Of a DNA stretch of 64,000 nucleotides, positions 8,225 through 16,937 are shown one piece after another. Location of the stretch: positions 248,001-312,000 of the forward strand of contig NZ_RBZM01000003.1 in assembly GCF_003628305.1 (NCBI RefSeq), written 5' to 3'. A program made the position numbers and the translations under genes. How positions within the stretch are numbered: the stretch's first letter is position 1; each line of letters starts with the position of its first letter. The notes below the pieces were generated by a model that had not been told where the DNA came from, searched no databases, and saw only the letters and a list, made by a program, of their open reading frames with translations. Origin of the DNA: Cohnella endophytica. Lineage in GTDB: Bacteria; Bacillota; Bacilli; Paenibacillales; Paenibacillaceae.

Positions 8225-8805
8225 CTCTCACGGTTATTTGCTCAATTGTATTCCTTCGAACATCCTCCTCCACAGATGATCGTTATCGGTCCATTTGTTG
8301 ATGGACGGAAGCTGGACCGAACTTCTGTCCATACAAAAGGATGGGCCGACAAGTAGTGGCTTTCTCCAGAAAACGATGTATACGGTGGTCGAACTTCTTC
8401 TTAACCTCCGCATAACTACCCAAACGAGTCAAAGAATTGGGCCCAACCGCAATATCGTGACTAGACACGATATGGTAGGCATCGTCTGACACTGCGATGC
8501 GGGAATCATCCGCAAAACCGATAACATGCAAATTTGAAAACTCCATCAGATGACAGAATGAGCGAACCCATCCAATCCAGAACGCCTGTAATTAGGTCTG
8601 AGGTTGTTCTGTCTCAGTTAAATGAAGTCCATACAAAGATCGCCCAAACTAAAAATGACATCATACGACGTCCCTTTGAGCGCTTTCAGCTTCATAGGCT
8701 ACTACTGCTCCATCTTCACAAATTCCTTTTCGAGTATCGTATGCGGATTCACGAGGTTAAGAATGAGGTGTTTGTCTAATAAAACAAATAAGGGCGAACA
8801 ATCCA
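8225..8805. other. Degenerate region without an intact gene
   Basis: Only short frames are present. On the minus strand, pieces such as YDVIFSLGDL and SSHDIAVG resemble, in order, the metal-binding motifs of calcineurin-like phosphoesterases (GDLVD and GNHD), but stops and frame changes separate them. This is a weak resemblance. The open frame at 8283-8546 (minus) has no recognisable family. Confidence 0.35.
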
Positions 8806-9556
8806 ATGGTCTTACCCCCGTCAAGTGGACAGTGAAAAAAGAGGAATTTATACAGCGGTCTTTTCCCGATATTTTACCGGGGAGAGATCGCTGAGCTTTT
8901 TTTGAAAAAGTTCATGGTTGTAAAACGTTATGTATTCTGCAATCTGGCTCCGAGCTTGTTCCTCATTATTTGGTCTTTTTATATAGAATTTCTCCGTCTT
9001 GAGATCATAGCAATTGCCACGTCTTGAGTGACTGCCCCTGAGCCTTTGCTCTTCTAAGAGATTGCTGTACTTCTTTGTCGTATATTGAAAGCCTTGGTCT
9101 GAATGTAACACTGCCTCATTTGCAATTAATTTCTTCACCGTATTGAGTACAAGATCGAGATCGTTTAGTGCAGATACTACCCATGCAACAACTTCGTTGT
9201 TATGTAGATCCAGGATGACAGACAAATAAACGAAATCATGCCCCGTTCTTACATAGGTGATATCGGTCACAAATTTCTTAAGGGAAGCCTCAGATGTAAA
9301 CTGGCGGTTCAGGACATGGAAGGTCACAGACGGTTTGCGGTCTGCAAATTGCCGCTTCTTACGAATGACAGAGCGGATTGCAAGCTCTCGCATTAGCCGA
9401 CGCACCTTCTGGTGGTTCACCTGAAACCCTTCCTTACGTAATGCGGTACGCATACGTATGTAGCCGAAGTATGGCCGTAAGCGATGAATGGCCCGGATAT
9501 GTTCCTTGATGATTACATCCTGATCTAGACGGAGCTGACGAGATTCAGTCACTGCT
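8806..9556 (-). mobile_element. IS3/IS150-family insertion sequence remnant
   Basis: An OrfB-type transposase occupies nearly the whole element. The 3' side (relative to the gene) has an IS-like end, TTACCCCCGTCAAGTGGACA at about 8811-8830. The OrfA part and the other end are missing; a TGA lies just upstream of the GTG at 9552. Borders are approximate. Confidence 0.65.
8848..9552 (-). pseudogene. IS3-family OrfB transposase lacking the catalytic Glu
   Basis: The rve integrase core is clear: VTDITYVRTGHDFVYLSVIL holds the first Asp and HSDQGFQYT the second. In active relatives the third residue lies in a stretch of the form GNCYDNAxxExFFxxLKxE. Here the text jumps from GNCYD directly to LKTEKFYIKRPN, so about 10 residues including the Glu are deleted in frame. 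The N-terminus is also short (about 25 residues less than usual). The reading frame itself is open for 234 codons, so automatic annotation would call it intact. It should be catalytically dead. Confidence 0.8.
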
Positions 9557-9576
9557 TTAAGTCAAGGGGCTCCTAT

Positions 9577-10440
9577 GGGACATTAGGGACGTCAAGAGAG
9601 TTGCGTCGTGGAAGAGATTCCGGGAACGCGTCCTAATTAGAATAGGTAAGCCCGTTGGCGTAGTTGCCGTAATTGTTCCAAGCACGCAGCTTGAGGTTAC
9701 ACCAGCGATGCATGCTACATTTGCCTTGAAAACGAAAAACGCCATCGTCTTTTTCCCGCATCCGACAACGTAAAAAACGAGCTTTGTTACCGTTGAAGTG
9801 ATGCATCGGCACTGGGAGCTCCTGAAGATCTACTTATCTGCGCACAGAATACCAGCTCTGATATGAGCCAGGAAATCATAAGACAATGCGATTTGATTAT
9901 CACGAGGGAGGGGAAGGCGATGGTGAAGGCTGCTTATTCTTCAGGAACGCCTGCATATGGCGCAGGAGTCGGAAATGCCAACGTAATCATCAATAAAACT
10001 GCGGACGTAGAAGAGACGGCAGACAGTTTAATAAACAGTAAAAATTTCGACCAATTCAGCGGATGCTCCAGCGAAAACTACATTATCGTGCAACAGAGCG
10101 TATTTGACGCTTTAATGGCGCGAATGATTGATTTGTGAACATACTTGGTTACCGCGGAAGAGAAGGGAAAGTTGAAAAAAGCTTTATTTCCGATGGCCGG
10201 ATTCCAACGCGATGGGAAGAGACGTCATCGTTCGTCCGGCAAGGGAGGTTACGAGAATTTCAGGCTTTAAGGTTCCGGAAGGGACTAAGGTCATTTTGGC
10301 TTTGGAATCGGGAAGCGGATTCAACTATCTGTTCTCAGGAGAAGCGTCTTCGAAGAAGCCATTAAGATTGTGACCGAGAACCTTGCCTATCAGGGATAAG
10401 GGCATTTCTAGCGGCATCTATTCAAACAATATGGAGCACA
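9577..10440 (+). pseudogene. Acylating aldehyde dehydrogenase (acetaldehyde/sulfoacetaldehyde type), decayed
   Basis: Segments in successive frames match one enzyme in order: KPVGVVAVIVPSTQLEVTPA, ALKTKNAIVFFPHP, GKAMVKAAYSSGTPAYG, GNANVIINKTADVEETAD, FDQFSGCSSENYIIVQ (with the catalytic Cys in CSSEN), FKVPEGTKVILAL, and a final SSGIYSNNMEHI. Stops and shifts occur after FFPHPTT, before MSQEII, after MIDL and near 10370. The family makes acyl-CoA from aldehydes with NAD(P) and CoA. The 5' part is cut by the IS3 remnant. Whether the original was acetaldehyde or sulfoacetaldehyde dehydrogenase cannot be decided. Confidence 0.7.
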
Positions 10441-10561
10441 TCAGGAATCGTTGGAGGTGCGGTTAAGGGCTAAAAGGCAATAAAATTTCAGTAATGGTGG
10501 TATTAGGTTTTCGCGCTGTAAATTCAAATTTGCAGCAAGCAAGAAGAGATATTTTTTATTG

Positions 10562-10599
10562 AAATGCCCATCCCGTATTTATAGGATGGGCATTTGATC
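10562..10599 (+). terminator. Hairpin terminator after the aldehyde dehydrogenase remnant
   Basis: AAATGCCCATCC pairs with GGATGGGCATTT around a 10-nt loop. The downstream T run is weak. It separates the scar zone from the glycan locus. Confidence 0.6.
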
Positions 10600-10680
10600 T
10601 TTCTCATGCAGGATGCGTAGGGGCTCCCGAATCGGTCGCCGATACATTCCCGATAGAAATAGGTTTTGTCCATTAAAAAC

Positions 10681-10723
10681 CTCGTGTTAATCCATGTACA
10701 AAGCAGAAGGTTCTTACTAATAT
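10681..10723 (+). promoter_or_regulatory. Shared promoter/operator motif, copy 1 (GH98 gene)
   Basis: CTCGTG, then TCCATGTACAAAGC, then GGTTCT occur with spacings of 10 and 18 nt that are exactly repeated upstream of the substrate-binding protein gene at 15460. TAATAT at 10718 could serve as the -10 box. It is probably the binding site for the response regulator of importer A, an inference from co-location. Confidence 0.55.
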
Positions 10724-10736
10724 GTAAGCGTATTCA
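10723..10736. promoter_or_regulatory. Probable CcpA box (cre) upstream of the GH98 gene
   Basis: TGTAAGCGTATTCA fits the cre consensus TGWNANCGNTNWCA at all but one position. It lies just downstream of the proposed -10 box, a location that would block transcription when glucose-type sugars are present. Confidence 0.55.
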
Positions 10737-10860
10737 ATATTCATGAGAGGGGGAACGCTTGACTCCTTTTTTTAGCGACTTCTTGAAGGAGTGAAGTAAA
10801 CCGCATTAATAGTTAGATCGTTACTTAAAATCTAATTTCATTCAGGGAGGGAACGTATTC

Positions 10861-13800
10861 ATGTTTAGAAAAAGCTCTAATTTATTATCAAAAAGATTCA
10901 AAGTTACAGTGTGCTTGCTTCTAATGGTCTTCGCTTCGCTTGGATCAATCGGTGGCTTGCAGCCGAAGCAGGCACATGGCGCGGGCGCGATGCGTAGAGT
11001 CGTCGACAACGCCCATCCGATGTTGATCATGCAATTGCTTGTTGGCTCCAACTATACAGGCGACCCTGATTTCCGCAGAGACAATAATAGACAGTGGGAT
11101 ATTAAACAGGCATGGGCAGGACTTCCCGATGACATTAAGCCCTACGTGGTATTTGTACTGCATCCCGGTCATTTCGCAAATTGGGTAGGCAAACCTAGCG
11201 TAGCGAATTCCCGCAAATGGATAGAAGATAATTTGGCCGAAGGCAAAGATTTGAACATCCCGATGATGGTACTATATGGCGAGAACCCGACGAGCGGATC
11301 GGACGGCATGACTTGGCTGGAGAGTCTCTATCAGAATTACCCAAACATGATCGGCACCGACGTATCGGAGCTGACGAGCGTCAACTCGTCTATTCCAGGA
11401 CTGCTTGCCCTTGCGAATACCTATGGTGGTTATCACATCCAAGGTTCCATGGAAGACAATAATGTTTTCGCCAATGCGATGAAGACTCAGTCTTATTACA
11501 ACTCGATCGCCCAGTATAGCGCCAATTTTATACCGAATTTCAAAATGATTCACAAAAACTACGACTACGTGAACTCCGAAGCGTTGGGTTATTGGATGGC
11601 AGGCGCGGCAGGGAACTGGGGACCGTATTATGATAGCTATCCTTTTCCTGCGAGCAACATATTCGGACAGTCTTCGAATGGCGGTGGCGATCGTACGACA
11701 AGGGCAGTCCCGGAGACGTTATACAGTATGAGCATGCTGGATAGCTACTTGCACGGGGCTACGGTATACCAATTGGAAAACCAATTGGATCTTCCGGCGG
11801 TGAACAACCTCTACACGCCATTGTTTTACGAATCGATTCTGCCCGCTTTCCGTTACATTGTTGCACATCCCGCTCCTACGAAAGCGCAAGTTATCGCCAA
11901 AACGAAAGTCGCCTTCGATGCTTCCGCCGGAACAATGCCTGAGCTATCCGATTCCCGCACATGGGGTGGAGTTCAAAATCAGACTTCATTATTCCAGGGT
12001 CTGTACGAGATGGCCCCGGATACAAATTCAACATCGGGCTTATGGTATTGGCTGAGAACTACAGGGCGATACGGTATGATCCCCCAAATACCTCAATATG
12101 CGCCTAGCAGCGTTCTTGCGCAATTCTCAACAATTCTGAATCTGACTACTTATAATGCCAACTATACGAGTCAAGCGACGCGAACCGCTTTCTTTAACAC
12201 GAAGTATCCATCGGTATATACGGGAACCGCCTTTGCGGAGAAGAACGATAACAACTGGCTTATCTACAACAACCATTATTCGGCGAATACAAACGAGACG
12301 GCGACGCTACCGTTGACCGGTGGAACGACGTTCTCCCAGCTTGACTTCACGACGATTACGCCGCACACCTATGCAACTGTCGACGATACTGGATCGACTT
12401 TGGACATTCAAATAAACAACTATAGATCCGATCACCAGCAAGATATTTACGTTCCAGCGGGTAAACGAATGCTGGAATTCACGGACTATTATGCCGAATA
12501 CAGTTATGTTCCGCATCCATTCGATACGACTTTGCGTTCGACAGTATTCACGGTGACTGCGACTAGCAAGCCGGTCATTGCGATTTCTGGTTACGACGGG
12601 CATTACAACTATACGGATAGCTGGAATTCGTCCACGATGGTGGATACGATAACGGTCAATCATAATGGTCCAGTTCGCTTGATCTTGAAGACGACGGCGG
12701 GCGATGATACCGCGTTCTGGACGCGTGCGGATGATACCGATAGTTTAATTAGCTATACGGGCACTTGGACGAACGCCGGAACGGCCAACGATTACAATTC
12801 GACCTACAAAACGACCTCTACAGTCGGCGCTACGGCTTCCTACGAGTTTTTCGGGACATCCGTTGCTTGGGTAGATCGTAAAGGGTCTACGGGTGGTACG
12901 GCCGATGTTTATATTGACGGCACGTTGGATGCATCAAATGTCAGCACGAATAGCTCAATAACGAGTTATGGCCAAGTCGTCTACAGCAAAACGGGTCTCA
13001 CTAACCAATTTCACACCATCAAAATCGTGGCGAAGTCGGCCATTATAGGCATCGACAGGATCAGTTTTATACCCGCGGCATACCAGATGCTTAATGACAT
13101 AAGTTTCAACGATTTCAGTTATGGCACAGCCGTGGAGGATGAGGATACCAATCTTGGTTCGAAGCATTGGACCGTCAAAAATGGTCAAATGAAAATCATT
13201 CCGTACGATTCTCCTTGGGTGAGCGACGTTCCAATTTATATGAAGAAAAAAACGTATTCGGGGAACTTCACTTACGAGATCAAGGTGAATTCCGTCGTTG
13301 GCACTCCGGTTCGGATCCTATTCGATACTAATCCATCGACGCGGCAGGGGTACTCCCTAATGCTCGATCCGCTCAACAAAAACGTCAACAACGACGGCAC
13401 ACAAGCTTTGAAGTTGTACAAAGACCAATCGACGTTACTGGCGACGAGTTCAGTATCGCTTGCAGCAAACCACCAATATGCCGTAAAAATCATCGTTACC
13501 GGATCTACGATTCAATGTTACTTGGACGGTACTTTGTACATCACGGCTACGGATACGAGTTATACTTCTGGAATGGTTGGAGTGAAAACAGAAGTGAATT
13601 ACGGCTCGGCCTCGCAGGAATATGTCCTTGTGGACGATGCAAAGGTGACTGTGGGTTCGACGGTCGACTACACCACAGATTTCGGTAGTTGGAGCGCGGC
13701 GACGGACTGGGTCGGCGAAGGTGCGATAGCGTTCACTTACTGGCCGACGCGAACCAGCTTTGATTTCCCGTACCAGTGGACGACGACCGGCGGTACGTGG

Positions 13801-14697
13801 GCAGTACTTAACGACGATACGAAATATACGAACGGTACAAACGGCGTTTATAACGTTACTGCGGTATCGGGAGCGGAAAACTTCTCTACAGCGGGAAGTA
13901 CGTCATGGGCGAATTATATATATAAAGCAATGATGAAGTTTAAGACAGGTACGATTTACGACGCGGGGTTGTTGTTCCGCGTTACGGATACGAACAACAT
14001 GTATAAAGTTGGAGTAACGACGAACGGCACTACGGGAACGATCTCTCTCCTGAAGCGGGTAAGCGGAACGTGGTCGACAATCGCTACGACGAGCCAAACC
14101 ATAAGCACGGAAAAGTGGTATTCCTTCAGCGTGGAGGCAAACGCCGATTCGTTCAAAGTTTCCTTGAACGGGAATGTCGTCTTAAGCGCTAGGGACAACA
14201 CTTTCGCTGCAGGTGCTGTCGGTCTATCGGCGAATAACGGCACGAAGGTGCAATTTGACGATGCTTGGATTGCGCGCTTAGCGGCATCAACTCAGACGAC
14301 TTCGCCACCGACTTCCGTCACAGTGGACGATCGAGACCCCTCGATCATATATAGCGGAACTTGGGGTCAAAGCACCAGCTCCTTGGATTATTTGACGACA
14401 GAATCCTGGAGCAAAGTTGCCGGCGCCTATGCTCAATTCACTTTCACAGGAACAAAAATCGAATATTTAAGTATGAAACAAAAGAATATGGGTTTCGTGG
14501 ACGTCTACGTAGATGGAGTTTTGGAAGCAGCGAATATCGACTGCTACGCTGCGACGAATACGAAGCAAGTTATCTTGTTTACGAAGTCTGGCATGACAGC
14601 CGGTAGCCACACGATCAAAATCGTCGTAGACGGAACGAAGAATGCCGCTTCGTCCGACGTTGTCGGAGCGCTAGACGCCTTTACTTACTATTCATGA
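10861..14697 (+). CDS. Secreted multidomain GH98-type endo-glycosidase
   Basis: A signal peptide (hydrophobic LLLMVFASLGSIGGL, cleavage near QAHGAG, residue ~40) leads to a GH98 catalytic domain (about 43-360; IKPYVVF, MIGTDVSELT, ATVYQLENQ) and a GH98 C-terminal domain (about 400-625; YPSVYTGTAFAEKNDNNW). By position, Glu170 (DVSELT) and Glu306 (QLENQ) are candidates for the acid and base of this inverting family. Known GH98 enzymes are endo-beta-galactosidases releasing blood-group A/B or H-type trisaccharides, and some are xylanases. Four further modules follow: a galactose-binding-like module (~630-740), two LamG-like folds (~745-935 and ~939-1145) and a second galactose-binding-like module (~1155-1278). 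The start follows CAGGGAGGGAACG. It is transcribed alone, with a shared operator upstream and a terminator downstream. Confidence 0.8.
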   Translation: MFRKSSNLLSKRFKVTVCLLLMVFASLGSIGGLQPKQAHGAGAMRRVVDNAHPMLIMQLLVGSNYTGDPDFRRDNNRQWDIKQAWAGLPDDIKPYVVFVLHPGHFANWVGKPSVANSRKWIEDNLAEGKDLNIPMMVLYGENPTSGSDGMTWLESLYQNYPNMIGTDVSELTSVNSSIPGLLALANTYGGYHIQGSMEDNNVFANAMKTQSYYNSIAQYSANFIPNFKMIHKNYDYVNSEALGYWMAGAAGNWGPYYDSYPFPASNIFGQSSNGGGDRTTRAVPETLYSMSMLDSYLHGATVYQLENQLDLPAVNNLYTPLFYESILPAFRYIVAHPAPTKAQVIAKTKVAFDASAGTMPELSDSRTWGGVQNQTSLFQGLYEMAPDTNSTSGLWYWLRTTGRYGMIPQIPQYAPSSVLAQFSTILNLTTYNANYTSQATRTAFFNTKYPSVYTGTAFAEKNDNNWLIYNNHYSANTNETATLPLTGGTTFSQLDFTTITPHTYATVDDTGSTLDIQINNYRSDHQQDIYVPAGKRMLEFTDYYAEYSYVPHPFDTTLRSTVFTVTATSKPVIAISGYDGHYNYTDSWNSSTMVDTITVNHNGPVRLILKTTAGDDTAFWTRADDTDSLISYTGTWTNAGTANDYNSTYKTTSTVGATASYEFFGTSVAWVDRKGSTGGTADVYIDGTLDASNVSTNSSITSYGQVVYSKTGLTNQFHTIKIVAKSAIIGIDRISFIPAAYQMLNDISFNDFSYGTAVEDEDTNLGSKHWTVKNGQMKIIPYDSPWVSDVPIYMKKKTYSGNFTYEIKVNSVVGTPVRILFDTNPSTRQGYSLMLDPLNKNVNNDGTQALKLYKDQSTLLATSSVSLAANHQYAVKIIVTGSTIQCYLDGTLYITATDTSYTSGMVGVKTEVNYGSASQEYVLVDDAKVTVGSTVDYTTDFGSWSAATDWVGEGAIAFTYWPTRTSFDFPYQWTTTGGTWAVLNDDTKYTNGTNGVYNVTAVSGAENFSTAGSTSWANYIYKAMMKFKTGTIYDAGLLFRVTDTNNMYKVGVTTNGTTGTISLLKRVSGTWSTIATTSQTISTEKWYSFSVEANADSFKVSLNGNVVLSARDNTFAAGAVGLSANNGTKVQFDDAWIARLAASTQTTSPPTSVTVDDRDPSIIYSGTWGQSTSSLDYLTTESWSKVAGAYAQFTFTGTKIEYLSMKQKNMGFVDVYVDGVLEAANIDCYAATNTKQVILFTKSGMTAGSHTIKIVVDGTKNAASSDVVGALDAFTYYS

Positions 14698-14703
14698 CAC
14701 AAT

Positions 14704-14736
14704 AAAGGGCCAGCCTGAATATCGGGCTGGCCCTTT
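14704..14736 (+). terminator. Terminator of the GH98 gene
   Basis: AAAGGGCCAGCC pairs with GGCTGGCCCTTT around a 9-nt loop, 7 nt after the stop codon. Confidence 0.85.
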
Positions 14737-14748
14737 AAAGACTTTTAA

Positions 14749-14776
14749 CCGATGTTGCAACGGTTCGAAGATACGC
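14749..14776 (+). repeat. 28-nt copy of substrate-binding protein coding sequence
   Basis: These 28 bases match 15661-15688 inside the importer-A binding protein gene with a single mismatch (GGTTCG here, GTTTCG there). No coding frame surrounds the intergenic copy. It looks like the last trace of a duplicated or recombined gene. Confidence 0.75.
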
Positions 14777-14804
14777 CCGGCGGTGATCGGTTTACGGACA
14801 AAAT

Positions 14805-14831
14805 AAAACGCCGAATCGAGATCGGCGTTTT
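14805..14831 (-). terminator. Terminator of the HxlR-type regulator gene
   Basis: A perfect 10-bp stem (AAAACGCCGA / TCGGCGTTTT) with A-rich and T-rich flanks can work in either direction. It follows the minus-strand gene by 22 nt. Confidence 0.75.
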
Positions 14832-14853
14832 GCGTTCAACAAATAAAGGCATT

Positions 14854-15222
14854 TCACTTTTGCTCACAAATTGATTCACGATTTGCAAGGATTTGCCCTT
14901 CATTCTTCCTTCCCCAATCCCGCATCATGAAAATAAGGGGCTTTAAGGTTTCTCCGAACGGAGTTAGAGAGTAGTCGACTCTAGGGGGAACTTCACGATA
15001 GATTTCCCTGTGGACAATACCGTCGAGCTCCAGTTCGCGTAGCTGTAAAGTAAGCATTCGCTGGGTGATACTGGGGAGTAATCTTCGCATTTCATTAAAA
15101 CGTTTTGCCCCTGCGGTTAAATGATATAATATGACGCCTTTCCACTTGCCTCCGATAACTTCAACAGTAACGGTGACGGGACAGCCGAAGTTAATAATAT
15201 CCGTTTTCTTTTCTAAGTCCAT
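14854..15222 (-). CDS. HxlR-family winged-helix transcriptional regulator
   Basis: This 122-residue protein has the family signature: a Cys near the N-terminus (FGCPVTVTVEVIGGKWKGVI), the recognition region MRRLLPSITQRMLTLQLREL, and the wing EIYREVPPRVDYSLTPFGE. HxlR proteins are small dimeric regulators, often redox- or aldehyde-responsive. ATG 15222 has AGGAGCGG upstream. It lies between the GH98 gene and importer A on the opposite strand and shares no obvious pathway with them. No divergent target gene of matching function is visible, so its role here is unknown. Confidence 0.85.
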   Translation of the reverse strand: MDLEKKTDIINFGCPVTVTVEVIGGKWKGVILYHLTAGAKRFNEMRRLLPSITQRMLTLQLRELELDGIVHREIYREVPPRVDYSLTPFGETLKPLIFMMRDWGRKNEGQILANRESICEQK

Positions 15223-15337
15223 AGGTTATCCGCTCCTCTTGCTAAGGCTGTCGTAGTATTTTCGAGCGAGGCCAATCGTATACAAATGAATAATACAATG
15301 ATGCACCTATGGATACAAGTCAAATCAAACAAGAAAT

Positions 15338-15380
15338 CTCGTGATTCTCCATGTACAAAGCGATTGGTTCTGCTATTATA
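15338..15380 (+). promoter_or_regulatory. Shared promoter/operator motif, copy 2 (importer A)
   Basis: CTCGTG, TCCATGTACAAAGC and GGTTCT recur with the same spacings as at 10681-10714. TATTAT at 15374-15379 is a good -10 box; no TTGACA-like -35 box stands upstream, consistent with an activator-dependent promoter. Confidence 0.6.
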
Positions 15381-15459
15381 AATCTTGATCAATGTTAGAC
15401 TGTTGAAATGCGACGAATAAGAAACGAATCCTCAAAGACGGATAAGGGGGATTTCATAA

Positions 15460-16815
15460 ATGAAGGCGCCATGTATTCTCAAAAACCGGTTAAAAGATGT
15501 CGCTTCGATAGTACTTGTTATAGTCCTTTCCAGCGTTATTTCGTCGTGCAGTCCGTTATCGCAAAATAAATCGGAATCCAATAACAGCGCCGTGGCAGAT
15601 GCGAAAAATAAAGTTACGATTAAATTTTGGGCTTGGGGCTTGTCTCCGGAAGACTTCAAACCGATGTTGCAACGTTTCGAAGATACGCATCCGAATATCG
15701 GAGTCGATCTTAGCGTAATGCCAAGTCTGGAATATCAGCAAAAGCTCCCGATATCCCTGTCCATGCACGAGGATCTGGACGTCGTCGGCATGCAACCGGG
15801 CATGGTCGGTAGCCTTTCGGATTATTTAATGGACTTAGATCCCTTGTTTAGAAAAGACGTTGGTGAAGACTGGCTAGATCAAATCAAGACTGCGGATCTG
15901 AAAATGATGAAGCAAAATTCGAGTGCCGTCACCGCGGTTCCGATTGGCGATTCCGCATCGATGATGCTCTACTACAACAATGAGTTGTTAACCGAGATTG
16001 GATTAAAGGAACCTTCAACATACGAGGATTTGAAAACGATCGTAAATACTTTGCGAATACGGAAGCCGGATATTCTCCCTTTGGCCGTCGGTGCGAAGGA
16101 GGGTTGGATCTTGGATGAAATCGTTCTGACAATCGCTTCGCAAAAGTCGGATCTCTACAACAAAATTCGGTACAAACAGGGTGGGAAATGGGACTCCGAG
16201 GAATATAAGGACGCCGTTCGCAATTTCAAGACAATGATCGACGATAACGTGATCAGCAAAGACTCTGCAGATATGGATGACACACGAGCTCTTTCGTTGT
16301 TCACGACCGGCAAGGCGGCGATGTATGTCCAAGGAAGCTGGCAAGCTTCCATGCTCTCATCCAAATATAAGGAAGCGAACAAAATACCGCTTAAGGATGT
16401 CGGCTTGACCGCTTTGCCGTTAATGTATCCAGAGGGCAAACCGGCGGTAAGGGCTTATTTGGATTATGAATTGAGCATATCCAAAGATTCTCGCCATCCG
16501 GAAGAGGCAGAGGAATTACTGAAATATTTTACACTTGGCGAAGGAGCAAACGAGATGGGCAACATCTTCTTCGTTGTGCCATCTAAGATCGGGTTCCAGC
16601 CGGACAAGACGGATTTACTGACCGATACGGCCAAAAATTCCTATCAGAAGCTTCAAGATCTGATCGCCAACGCCACGGTGGATCGCAACAATCTAAGCTC
16701 TTTCTCCGATTACGTCGGCAAACAGCTTCAAAGAGTGATGTTGACGAATGCCAATATCGACGAGATGGTCCAACTTATTCAGAAGGAGTTCGATGCCGGC
16801 AAATACGTGGAATAA
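15460..16815 (+). CDS. Extracellular sugar-binding lipoprotein, importer A copy 1
   Basis: This 451-residue family 1 solute-binding protein has a lipoprotein signal (hydrophobic IVLVIVLSSV, lipobox VISSC, Cys about residue 30) and the mature start KVTIKFWAWG. It captures an oligosaccharide outside the membrane for the CUT1 permeases at 18477 and 19424. It is a clear paralogue of the next gene: both contain GW-LDE, QKSDLYN or QQSDLYN, and FTTGKAA or FTSGKAA at matching places. A shared operator lies about 100 nt upstream and the start follows AAGGGGG. A 28-nt piece of this gene is also found at 14749. Its ligand is not known; the setting suggests a fucosylated oligosaccharide. Confidence 0.85.
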   Translation: MKAPCILKNRLKDVASIVLVIVLSSVISSCSPLSQNKSESNNSAVADAKNKVTIKFWAWGLSPEDFKPMLQRFEDTHPNIGVDLSVMPSLEYQQKLPISLSMHEDLDVVGMQPGMVGSLSDYLMDLDPLFRKDVGEDWLDQIKTADLKMMKQNSSAVTAVPIGDSASMMLYYNNELLTEIGLKEPSTYEDLKTIVNTLRIRKPDILPLAVGAKEGWILDEIVLTIASQKSDLYNKIRYKQGGKWDSEEYKDAVRNFKTMIDDNVISKDSADMDDTRALSLFTTGKAAMYVQGSWQASMLSSKYKEANKIPLKDVGLTALPLMYPEGKPAVRAYLDYELSISKDSRHPEEAEELLKYFTLGEGANEMGNIFFVVPSKIGFQPDKTDLLTDTAKNSYQKLQDLIANATVDRNNLSSFSDYVGKQLQRVMLTNANIDEMVQLIQKEFDAGKYVE

Positions 16816-16817
16816 TT

Positions 16818-16857
16818 CTCGGGATTATCCATGCGAAGTTGTGGGGTTTATCCATTT
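16818..16857 (+). promoter_or_regulatory. Shared operator motif, degenerate copy 3
   Basis: CTCGGG followed 10 nt later by TCCATGCGAAG and then GGTTTATCC keeps the layout of copies 1 and 2 in a weaker form. It starts 2 nt after the stop of the first binding-protein gene, suggesting a second promoter in front of the second one. TTATCCAT occurs twice, as in a direct-repeat site for an AraC-type regulator. Confidence 0.4.
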
Positions 16858-16901
16858 TAACCAACTGAACCTTCCTTTACGATTAACAACGTAAGCGTCG
16901 A

Positions 16902-16916
16902 TGTAAACGCTTTACA
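16902..16916. promoter_or_regulatory. CcpA box (cre), perfect palindrome
   Basis: TGTAAACGCTTTACA matches the cre consensus fully and is symmetric. It lies 21 nt before the start codon of the second importer-A binding protein, where it would act as a roadblock to transcription. Confidence 0.8.
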
Positions 16917-16937
16917 AATCGAGGGAGGGTTTCTTTC

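Noticed and set aside
8283..8546. Metallophosphoesterase gene
   Set aside because: Only two short motifs resemble the family and stops separate them; kept as a weak note, not as a gene call.
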